Below are positions 14,522-20,143 of a DNA stretch of 20,143 bases, in pieces. The translations under genes were made by a program, and so were the position numbers. The stretch is from DASVLX01 sp035552275. GTDB taxonomy: Bacteria; Actinomycetota; Actinomycetes; Mycobacteriales; Pseudonocardiaceae. Positions within the stretch are counted from its first letter, which is position 1; every line of letters begins with the position of its first letter. The notes beneath the pieces were generated by a model. It made no database searches, was not told where the DNA came from, and saw nothing but the letters and a program-made list of their open reading frames with translations. The DNA lies in assembly GCA_035552275.1 (NCBI GenBank), contig DASZLR010000279.1, positions 1 through 20,143 of the forward strand, in the 5' to 3' direction.

Positions 14522-14938
14522 ATGGCCACCGTTTCCCCCGACCCTGCCGCCGTGAGCCAGGCGGCCATGTCCGCGGCGATCGGCGCTGAGCTGTCCAGCG
14601 TCCCGCAAGTCGCGAACATCACGGTCAACAAGGACAACGTCCTCCAAGCCGCCAAGATCATCCAGGGCTTGATCGACAACGAGTGCAAGGACATCGAGAG
14701 GCATGTGCGCGATCTCCGCGTCGACCCTCCCGGAGCGGATCTAGTCAGCAAGCGAGCAGCCCAGCAGTGGAACCAACGGCTGGTGGACGATCCGGACGCA
14801 TACCGGGTGCGCGTTATTCAGTACATCAAGACCCTGGAAACCCTGGTGGCAAATCTGAAGACCTCGGCCCAGCAGTACGGATACACCGACGAGCAGATCG
14901 CGGCCGCCTTCAGCCAGGCCGGAGGTACGGGTGCCTGA
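14522..14938 (+). CDS. PE-domain-like T7SS substrate
   Basis: A 138-residue, largely helical protein without signal peptide. After a variable first 35 residues it shows PE-like features: a helix (NVLQAAKIIQGLIDNECKDI, 39-58), then PPGADLVSKRAAQQWN (69-84), recalling the conserved (A/G)ADEVS step of PE domains, then a second long helix ending in NLKTSAQQYGYTD, where Y119-D123 forms the YxxxD type VII secretion signal. It is first in the operon, with DUF3558, PPE-like and EspG genes following, the usual setting for a PE partner. I chose the ATG at 14522; a GTG at 14513 is possible. It overlaps the next gene by 8 bases. The PE call is from pattern and context, not an alignment. Confidence 0.7.
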   Translation: MATVSPDPAAVSQAAMSAAIGAELSSVPQVANITVNKDNVLQAAKIIQGLIDNECKDIERHVRDLRVDPPGADLVSKRAAQQWNQRLVDDPDAYRVRVIQYIKTLETLVANLKTSAQQYGYTDEQIAAAFSQAGGTGA

Positions 14939-15548
14939 CATCCGTAAGGTCGCGATCATGGCCGGCGCGGCGTTCGCCGCAGCGACGCTGGCCGGGTGCA
15001 CCTCGTCCAATGGCGGGCTCCCCGGCGCAGCCACCACGACCGCCGGGTCCGGGTCTACGACACCCCTGTTGAATGACAACTCCTCGGTCACCTTCGCGCC
15101 CCGACCGAAGGACATATCGCTGGCGGGTGTGGACCCATGCACGTTGCTCACCGCGAGTCAGCGAGGCCAGTTCGGGCTCGATGACGGCCTGAAGCACTCG
15201 CCTGACCAGCAGTTCCACGGCCCAACGTGCGACTATCCCGGTCTCAATCAGGATGGCAACGATATTGATATCAACACGGTTCCGACTCAAGGAATCGAGT
15301 ACTGGCTCGATCCAACGCTGGCGGACAACATCAAGCAGGTCACGGTCGGCGGCTTTCCCGGACTCGACATCACTTTGAAGGGCACCGATCCCACGAACCA
15401 GTGCACAACGGCGGTCAGCATGAGTCAGGGCCAGATGGTCCTCGTGCTCTTCGCGCCGCTCCTGCAGTCGGGGACCGTCGCACAGAATTGCGCCAAAGCT
15501 GAGCAGGTCGCGGCGGCCGCACTCACCACATTGCAGACGATGAAGTAG
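14931..15548 (+). CDS. DUF3558 family lipoprotein
   Basis: A 205-residue predicted lipoprotein. The signal peptide is 1-22 with lipobox LAGC and lipidated Cys23, followed by a Thr/Ser/Gly-rich spacer to about residue 55. The globular part has the DUF3558 signature: GVDPCTLLTASQRGQFGLDDG near 66-86, then a PTCDY near 98-102, and paired cysteines later (NQCTTAV, QNCAKAEQ) that probably form a disulfide. DUF3558 proteins are abundant surface lipoproteins of Pseudonocardiaceae and relatives, with unknown function. GGAGGT precedes the GTG start by 4 bases. The gene lies between the PE-like and PPE-like genes, so its product may act where the secreted pair leaves the cell (inference). Confidence 0.87.
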   Translation: MPDIRKVAIMAGAAFAAATLAGCTSSNGGLPGAATTTAGSGSTTPLLNDNSSVTFAPRPKDISLAGVDPCTLLTASQRGQFGLDDGLKHSPDQQFHGPTCDYPGLNQDGNDIDINTVPTQGIEYWLDPTLADNIKQVTVGGFPGLDITLKGTDPTNQCTTAVSMSQGQMVLVLFAPLLQSGTVAQNCAKAEQVAAAALTTLQTMK

Positions 15549-15559
15549 GGGATGACGAT

Positions 15560-17122
15560 ATGGGTCTCTTTGACGACATCATCGGCGGTATCGAGCAGGG
15601 CATCGACAAGGCGACCAACGTCGTCACCAACACCGCCCAGAGCGCGATCGACACCGTCGAGAGCGCCGGGGAGGACCTGTACCACACCATTTTCGGTGGC
15701 GGGTCGTCCTCGGCCGTCGGCGAAATGAACAGCCGCGGCGACGTCTCGCTGACCGACATCCGCTGGGACGGCATGAGCAACGGCCAACTGGCCAGCGTCG
15801 TGCAACAGATGTCGCAGGGGCCGGGCGCGACCGCGATGCAGCAGGCGGCCGACGCGCTGGCCCAGATCGCCGTCGACCTGCAGACCATCGACACCACGCT
15901 GCACCAGCAGTTGCAGGCGATCGGCGTCAACTGGCAGAGCGACGCCTCCGACCTCGCCCAGCAGATGACCACCACGGCCGCCGCCTACGGTGGCACGGCC
16001 AGCGACACCGGCACCGCCGCGTCCGGCGGCGTCAGCCAGACCGGGGAGACGTTCTCCACTGCCAAACACGGGGTCCCCACGCCGAACACGCTGAACGGGC
16101 CGACCACGAACTCGGTCGGCGACAACCTGGTGCACACCCTCACTCTCACCGCGGTCACCACCGACCACGCGCAGCAGGTCGCGCAGACCAACGCCGCGCG
16201 CACGCAGGCCATCGACCACCTGACCAACTACGCCAGCGGCGCGCAGACCGCGATCAGCTCCTACACCGCGCCGCCGGTCCCGCCCGGTGTCAGCCTGACA
16301 ACGTCCGCTGTGGACACTTCGTTGGGTCAGATGGCGGCCGTGCAGGGCCCCACCGGCGGGATTCCAGCGGTCAGCGGCGGGTCGCCGGGATCGGCCGGCG
16401 GTCCGATCAGCGGTGTCGCGCCCGGCGCCGGACCCGGCTTCACCGGGTTGCCTCCGGTCGGCGGCGCGCCCGGTGTGACGCCACCACCGGTGTCCGGCGG
16501 CGGCGGGAACCCGGTCATGCCCGGCCCGATCAGCGGCATCGGACCGAACGCGCCAGCACCGGGCACGCTCGGCGGCACCGCCAGCAACGTCGAGTCCGCG
16601 GCCGTGAGCAACTTCGCAGCGGCAGCGGAGGACGCCGGCGTCGCGGCGGTGGTCGCCGGTGGCGCGACGGCGGCCGCGGTGGGCGCGGGCTCGGACAACC
16701 AGCGGTCCGGCCGACCGGTCTCAGCCGACAAGGGCGTGTTCAGCGAGGACCCGGAGTTCAAGGACGTCCCAGGGGTCGGCGGCGAACCCGCGCCGCCCGC
16801 CGAGGCGCCCAAGGCGCTGGTCTCGCCGGACGAGGCCGTCGGTGCGGCCGAGGCGAACGCCGCCGAGCGATTCACGTCCACCGCCGAGCGCGCCGAGCCG
16901 ACCTTCATGCAACCGGCCACCGGTGGCTCACCCGGCGAGGACGACAAGACGCACAGCAGCAAGTACGTGCAGGGCGAGGACGTGTTCGGGGACGCCCGAC
17001 TGGTCACGCCGTCGGTGCTCGGCGACGACCGCACCGAGCCGCCCGCCGGCGCGCCCGACAACAGCGCCGATGGCAGTGCCGACAGTTCCGAAACACTCGG
17101 CCCCGACGATTCGGGCGAGTAA
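15560..17122 (+). CDS. PPE-like T7SS substrate with Gly/Pro-rich C-terminus
   Basis: A 520-residue protein without signal peptide. Residues 1-45 are an amphipathic Asp/Ile/Thr-rich lead (MGLFDDIIGGIEQGIDKATN). Residues 65-240 form long helices resembling the PPE domain of Pseudonocardiaceae: IRWDGMSNGQLASVVQQMSQ, ALAQIAVDLQTIDTTLHQQL and a W-containing turn NWQSDASDLAQQM (124-136). Residues 240-345 are Gly/Pro-rich, followed by an Ala-rich stretch (348-378) and an acidic tail. A compact motif EDVFGDARLVTPSVLGDD (473-490) stands out near the end. It lies directly before an EspG gene, as PPE substrates do, and GGGGA precedes its ATG. It probably pairs with the PE-like protein encoded upstream. 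Confidence 0.75.
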   Translation: MGLFDDIIGGIEQGIDKATNVVTNTAQSAIDTVESAGEDLYHTIFGGGSSSAVGEMNSRGDVSLTDIRWDGMSNGQLASVVQQMSQGPGATAMQQAADALAQIAVDLQTIDTTLHQQLQAIGVNWQSDASDLAQQMTTTAAAYGGTASDTGTAASGGVSQTGETFSTAKHGVPTPNTLNGPTTNSVGDNLVHTLTLTAVTTDHAQQVAQTNAARTQAIDHLTNYASGAQTAISSYTAPPVPPGVSLTTSAVDTSLGQMAAVQGPTGGIPAVSGGSPGSAGGPISGVAPGAGPGFTGLPPVGGAPGVTPPPVSGGGGNPVMPGPISGIGPNAPAPGTLGGTASNVESAAVSNFAAAAEDAGVAAVVAGGATAAAVGAGSDNQRSGRPVSADKGVFSEDPEFKDVPGVGGEPAPPAEAPKALVSPDEAVGAAEANAAERFTSTAERAEPTFMQPATGGSPGEDDKTHSSKYVQGEDVFGDARLVTPSVLGDDRTEPPAGAPDNSADGSADSSETLGPDDSGE

Positions 17123-17127
17123 CCGTC

Positions 17128-17883
17128 GTGGGACTGCCCGGCACGGTCGTGCTGTCCACGACCGAGTTCGACGTGCTGTGGACCCGCGAGGGTCTGCCCG
17201 ACCGGCACGTCGCCCTGGACGTGCCCAGCCCCGGCATCACGCGCGCGGCCCGAGCGGAACTGGTTGACCAGACCATGGCCGGGCTCGCCGAACGCGGACT
17301 GGTGGACAACGGCCGGGCCGAGCCGGAACTGGCCGAACGGCTTGCGCTGCTGGCTCATCCGCGACGGTCGATCGACGTCTGGCTGTGGGCCGACCGGCAC
17401 GTGCACGCGCTGGCCGCCACCTCGGGCGAGCAGGCGATGCTGGCGGTGGTCGACCGGGACGAGGTGTTGCTGGTTCCCGCCCGCGACACCGCTTTCGCAC
17501 CGACCGCGGTGTCGGTGGCCGGCGAGTGCCCGGCCGGCGACGGCCACGGCGTGACGGTGCCGCTGGATGTGCTGCGGGCCGCTGATCTCCAGGTCCAGGG
17601 CGACCCCAAAGCGTTGATCCTTGCCCTGGAACGGCGCGGGGTGGCGTTGAGCCAGGCGCAGGAGCTGAGCCGGATGTTCACCGGGATCACCCTGCGCGGC
17701 CAGTTCGGCGCGGAACGGACCCCGAGGGGTGCCCGACGTCGGCGGGCCGATCGGGTGGTGGCGTTCCACGACAACGAGCAGGGCCGCTACCTGTTCCTGA
17801 CCAAGCCCGGCTGGGCGACCGTGACGCCGGCCGACAACGCCCGGCTGGCGATGGCGGTCGGCGAACTGTTCGATGATCTGTAG
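17128..17883 (+). CDS. espG: ESX secretion-associated chaperone EspG
   Basis: A 251-residue cytosolic protein of the EspG family, which binds the tip of PPE proteins and keeps PE-PPE pairs soluble until export. Family features are the start VLSTTEFDVLWTREGLPDRHVALDVPSPG, the central RRSIDVWLWADRHVHALAATSGEQAMLAVVDRD sheet and the C-terminal GRYLFLTKPGWATVTPADNARLAMAVGELFDDL. It lies five bases after the PPE-like gene and is probably translated from the same message. The GTG start has only a weak ribosome site. It may be specific to the PPE-like protein upstream. EspG homologues differ strongly in sequence, so the ESX system it serves cannot be named. Confidence 0.88.
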   Translation: MGLPGTVVLSTTEFDVLWTREGLPDRHVALDVPSPGITRAARAELVDQTMAGLAERGLVDNGRAEPELAERLALLAHPRRSIDVWLWADRHVHALAATSGEQAMLAVVDRDEVLLVPARDTAFAPTAVSVAGECPAGDGHGVTVPLDVLRAADLQVQGDPKALILALERRGVALSQAQELSRMFTGITLRGQFGAERTPRGARRRRADRVVAFHDNEQGRYLFLTKPGWATVTPADNARLAMAVGELFDDL

Positions 17884-17891
17884 GCCGGACC

Positions 17892-17917
17892 GCACAATGT
17901 TGGGCAGCACAATGTTG
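17892..17917 (+). repeat. Tandem direct repeat upstream of second T7SS promoter
   Basis: GCACAATGTTG occurs at 17892-17902 and 17907-17917, 15 bases apart, ending 8 bases before the -35-like GGGAACC at 17926. The position suits an activator-binding site. No such repeat is seen before the other T7SS unit. Confidence 0.5.
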
Positions 17918-17925
17918 AGCGGATC

Positions 17926-17953
17926 GGGAACCGTTTCACCGCCAGCGACGTCG
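17926..17953 (+). promoter_or_regulatory. ECF-type promoter of the EspC-like/WXG100 unit
   Basis: GGGAACC (17926-17932), 16 bases, then CGTCG (17949-17953): the same architecture as at 14418-14445. The predicted start of transcription near 17960 leaves a short leader with AAGGGGG as ribosome site before the ATG at 17993. Confidence 0.6.
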
Positions 17954-17992
17954 TAACCACGTACCGAACGCGAGCCAAGGGGGTACCCGGCT

Positions 17993-18301
17993 ATGGCAAC
18001 AGCCAGCTACTCGGTCGCCGACATCGACCAGGCGCGCCAGGCGATCGGCGGCTCGGCCGGCAAGTTCGGCAGCGTCAGCGACGGCATTCCGCAGAACGTC
18101 GACGCCGGGATGTTCGGCACACTCGGCAACTCCGGTGCGGTGGCGCAGGCGGTCAGCGCGCTGTGCGATCAGTTGCGCACCGAGTACACGAAGGCCGAGA
18201 GCCTGGTCGGCGCGATCGAGCGGGCGCTCGACACGACCGGCCAGAACCACACGAACACCGAGCAGATCAATGCGCAGTCGTTCCGGATCCAGCAGAGGTG
18301 A
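17993..18301 (+). CDS. EspC-like (ESX-1 EspC family) small secreted protein
   Basis: A 102-residue helical protein with no signal peptide and no WXG motif. It resembles the EspC/DUF2580 group of type VII substrates: a first helix (SVADIDQARQAIGGSAGKF), a Gly-rich turn (GMFGTLGNSG, 39-48) and a long second helix (AVAQAVSALCDQLRTEYTKAESLV), ending in a polar tail. A YxxxE (Tyr65-Glu69) lies within the second helix and might serve as secretion signal, but its position is earlier than usual. AAGGGGG precedes the ATG. The next gene, 27 bases on, encodes a WXG100-transglycosylase, so the two are probably co-produced and may be exported as a pair, like EspC with EspA in mycobacteria (inference). Confidence 0.72.
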   Translation: MATASYSVADIDQARQAIGGSAGKFGSVSDGIPQNVDAGMFGTLGNSGAVAQAVSALCDQLRTEYTKAESLVGAIERALDTTGQNHTNTEQINAQSFRIQQR

Positions 18302-18328
18302 CCGGGCGCGGGTTGGTGGGAGGACGCT

Positions 18329-19516
18329 GTGACGGCACGAGATGACGTGGCGGCGCTGCCGGGTGGGGCCGGCGCCGGGCTGGCCCAGCAGGCCGAGGGG
18401 GTCTATACGGCCAATGCCGGCTCGATCCAGGCGCTGGCCGGCGAGCTGACCAACCTGGCCGGCGACGCCGACGGCGGCAACCAGGCGGTCACCAACGCGG
18501 TGAACGGCGTGCCGAGCTGGACCGGTGACGCGGCCACCGCGTTCCGCGGCTACATGGGCAAATTCTCCGCCGCCGGGACCGCCGGGCGCACCGCGCTCAC
18601 CAACGGCGCGAACGCGATCAACGAGGCGGCCAAGACACTGTCGGACGGCAAGACCTCGCTGGAGAAGCTGTTCGAGCAGGTCCTCACCGACTACAACAAC
18701 AACCTCAACACCGCGCTGCACGCGCTCGGCGCTTCGCCGACCCCGCAGCAGAAGGACACCGCGGAGAAGGAGGCGGCGCAGAAAGCCGTCTCCGACAACA
18801 CCGGCGCGGTGACCGGCGCGATCAACAACATCAACACCGGGCTTTCCACCGCGGCCGCCGACATCGGCAAGGCCGGCACCGGCTTCTCGCCGACGTTCTC
18901 CAGCATCAACCCGCCGGGTGGAGCGTCGACGCCACCGCCGGGCGGCCCGATTCCGCTGGGCGGCACCGCGCCATCCGCGGCCACCGCCGGGTCGAGTTCG
19001 GGGGGCGGCGGAGGTGGGGGCGCCGGTGGTGGCGGCTCGCAGCACCACGGCAGCGGCGACGGGTACAGCGGTTATGGCGGCGGTGGTTCCGGCGGAGGCG
19101 GGGGCGGCGGGGCCGGTGGTATGGGGTCGAGCGGCGGCCCGCCGAGCAGCCCGCCGCCGGGCAATGTCCAGCAGTGGATCGACCAGGCCATGCAGGTCCT
19201 GGAGCAGAACGGCATTCCGGCCAACGAGCTGAACGCCAACGACATCTGGACGATCATCCAGCACGAGTCGGGCGGGAATCCGAACGCGATCAACCTGTGG
19301 GACAGCAACGCGCAGGCCGGGCATCCGTCCAAGGGCCTGATGCAGTGCATCGACTCGACGTTCAACTCGAACAGCCTGCCCGGCCACACCAACATCTACA
19401 ACCCGGTGGACAACATCGTCGCCGGCGTGCGGTACGCGCTGGGGCGCTACGGCTCGATCGAGAACGTGCCCGGCATCCAGGCCGTGCACAGCGGCGGCCA
19501 CTACGTCGGCTACTGA
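18329..19516 (+). CDS. WXG100-lytic transglycosylase fusion, predicted T7SS effector
   Basis: A 395-residue modular protein. Residues ~20-190 are helical with a WXG turn (SWTGDAATAF, Trp64-Gly66). Residues 195-278 are a Pro- then Gly-rich flexible linker with runs of glycine. Residues 279-395 are an SLT-type lysozyme-fold domain: IWTIIQHESGGNPNAINLWD with the catalytic Glu313, GLMQ (336-339), and NPVDNIVAGVRYALGRYG (359-376), ending HSGGHYVGY. It should cleave the glycan strands of peptidoglycan. No Sec signal peptide is present, so export via a type VII system is inferred from the WXG100 part and neighbours. No YxxxD/E follows the WXG hairpin, so it may depend on its EspC-like partner. The GTG start follows GGGAGGA. 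Confidence 0.88.
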   Translation: MTARDDVAALPGGAGAGLAQQAEGVYTANAGSIQALAGELTNLAGDADGGNQAVTNAVNGVPSWTGDAATAFRGYMGKFSAAGTAGRTALTNGANAINEAAKTLSDGKTSLEKLFEQVLTDYNNNLNTALHALGASPTPQQKDTAEKEAAQKAVSDNTGAVTGAINNINTGLSTAAADIGKAGTGFSPTFSSINPPGGASTPPPGGPIPLGGTAPSAATAGSSSGGGGGGGAGGGGSQHHGSGDGYSGYGGGGSGGGGGGGAGGMGSSGGPPSSPPPGNVQQWIDQAMQVLEQNGIPANELNANDIWTIIQHESGGNPNAINLWDSNAQAGHPSKGLMQCIDSTFNSNSLPGHTNIYNPVDNIVAGVRYALGRYGSIENVPGIQAVHSGGHYVGY

Positions 19517-19523
19517 ACCGACG

Positions 19524-20069
19524 TCAGTACGCGACCAGGGCCTTGATGTTGATGCTCAGCGGGAAAGGTCGTTCGACGTCGAATCGGCCGGTCACGGTGT
19601 CCACGGTGCGATAGTCACCGTCGATCAGCTCATACGCGGTCAACGTCGGCCCACCGTCAGGGTCAATGATCCAGAAGTATGGGATTCCGGCCCGCGCGTA
19701 CTCATTGAGCTTGGTGACGTTGTCAAGCCGACGAGAACCAGGCGAGACCACCTCCATCGCCAACACGACATCGGCCGCGTTGAGATATTCGGGTGTTTCC
19801 TTGAGCCGGTCAACCGAGATGAGCACGACATCCGGCGCGCGGACGGTCGCCGGAGTTCGCGGCCCGATCACGACTTCGACCTGGTGGATGGACTCCCATC
19901 CGGCCGGCAGCTGGTCATCGAGTTGTCGGCAGAGCAGCATGACCACCCGCTGGTGGCGCGTTCCGCTGTGCGGGCTCACCTGCACCACGCCTTCGGCCAG
20001 TTCGTAATACCGGCTGGTGTCCTCGGGCATGTCCAAGTACTCCCGCAGGCTCAGTAGATCATCGGCCAC
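19524..20069 (-). CDS. Uma2 family protein (DUF820, PD-(D/E)XK nuclease fold)
   Basis: A 181-residue protein of the Uma2/DUF820 family. It has a restriction-endonuclease-like core: the acidic YYELAEG (21-27), VRAPDVVLIS with Asp80, LAMEVVSPGSRRLDNVTK with Glu106 and Lys120, and YARAGIPYFWIIDPDGG (124-140). The D-E-K set of the PD-(D/E)XK site is intact. Activity in this very common family is not well established; nuclease function is inferred from the fold. The start is GTG without a clear ribosome site. Its stop lies seven bases from that of the transglycosylase gene with no terminator between them. Such genes are usually solitary and mobile within genomes, and no link to the T7SS genes is evident. 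Confidence 0.9.
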   Translation of the reverse strand: MADDLLSLREYLDMPEDTSRYYELAEGVVQVSPHSGTRHQRVVMLLCRQLDDQLPAGWESIHQVEVVIGPRTPATVRAPDVVLISVDRLKETPEYLNAADVVLAMEVVSPGSRRLDNVTKLNEYARAGIPYFWIIDPDGGPTLTAYELIDGDYRTVDTVTGRFDVERPFPLSINIKALVAY

Positions 20070-20122
20070 GGCGGGCAGTTTTCCACAACCGACGATGGAA
20101 AACGGCTCGTAGGCTGGCGGTC

Positions 20123-20143
20123 GTGTCTGAGCTGCCCGAACTT
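20123..20143 (+). CDS. Start of a gene cut by the window edge
   Basis: GTG at 20123 opens a frame reading M-S-E-L-P-E-L to the edge. TAGGCT (20110-20115) stands seven bases before it, the same leaderless arrangement as at purD. Only seven codons are visible, so the product cannot be named. Confidence 0.4.

Noticed and set aside
13118..14704. A 528-codon minus-strand frame opposite purD
   Set aside because: purD has every family motif on the other strand; the antisense product is low-complexity Arg/His/Gly and has no recognisable domain.
16327..17910. A 527-codon minus-strand frame opposite the PPE-like and EspG genes
   Set aside because: It is the mirror of two genes with family support and an operon setting; its composition follows from theirs.
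18980..19140. Glycine-codon runs as a possible tandem repeat or assembly artefact
   Set aside because: They form an in-frame flexible linker between the WXG100 and SLT domains, with irregular units, as is usual for this protein type.
17936..19501. A 521-codon minus-strand frame opposite the EspC-like and WXG100-SLT genes
   Set aside because: It runs antisense through the glycine linker and the SLT catalytic motif. The sense genes have good ribosome sites.
1..20143. tRNA or rRNA genes, CRISPR arrays, insertion sequences, phage attachment sites
   Set aside because: I looked for cloverleaf-like ends, regularly spaced repeats and transposase motifs and found none. The Uma2 gene has no flanking repeats.

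Overview
The window is a stretch of high-GC actinobacterial chromosome. Three things point to the Pseudonocardiaceae/mycobacterial side of the phylum: an F420-type luciferase-like oxidoreductase, a DUF3151 protein next to class II aldolase, and a block of type VII secretion (ESX) accessory genes (PE-like, DUF3558 lipoprotein, PPE-like, EspG, EspC-like, WXG100). GTG starts are frequent and several transcripts look leaderless. The genus cannot be fixed from the sequence alone.

Layout. (1) 2-664 is the 3' end of an FAD-linked (GlcD-type) oxidase. It meets the minus-strand block 665-3855 stop to stop. That block holds a DedA membrane protein, a small tail-membrane protein, a dienelactone-hydrolase-like protein, an ECF sigma factor and a short-chain dehydrogenase closed by its own hairpin. 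(2) 4010-6524 holds an F420-type LLM oxidoreductase, a convergent diverged DUF427 protein, and class II fructose-bisphosphate aldolase, with hairpin terminators between units. (3) 6636-8854 holds a 28-codon membrane ORF, a DUF3151 protein, a drug/metabolite-type transporter and a convergent protein of unknown function. (4) 8930-14398 is purine synthesis (purA, purD) with a compact sulfonate-type ABC operon (permease, ATPase, lipoprotein) between the two genes. (5) 14522-19516 is the accessory island: two transcription units for T7SS substrates and chaperone. (6) 19524-20069 is a Uma2-family nuclease-fold protein, followed by the first codons of another gene at the right edge.

How the island appears to work (inference). 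Unit A (14522-17883) encodes a PE-like protein with a YxxxD signal, a DUF3558 lipoprotein, a PPE-like partner and the cytosolic chaperone EspG. Unit B (17993-19516) encodes an EspC-like protein followed by a WXG100 protein fused through a glycine linker to a lytic transglycosylase domain, which looks like a secreted cell-wall-cutting effector. No ESX motor or channel genes (EccA-E, MycP) lie here, so the machinery must be encoded elsewhere.

The most striking observation is that both units are preceded by the same promoter-like element, CGGGAACCG, then CGTC 16 bases after GGGAACC. This has the architecture of an ECF-sigma promoter and resembles, as I recall it, the consensus described for mycobacterial SigM, an ECF factor linked to ESX genes. 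It suggests the two units form one regulon.
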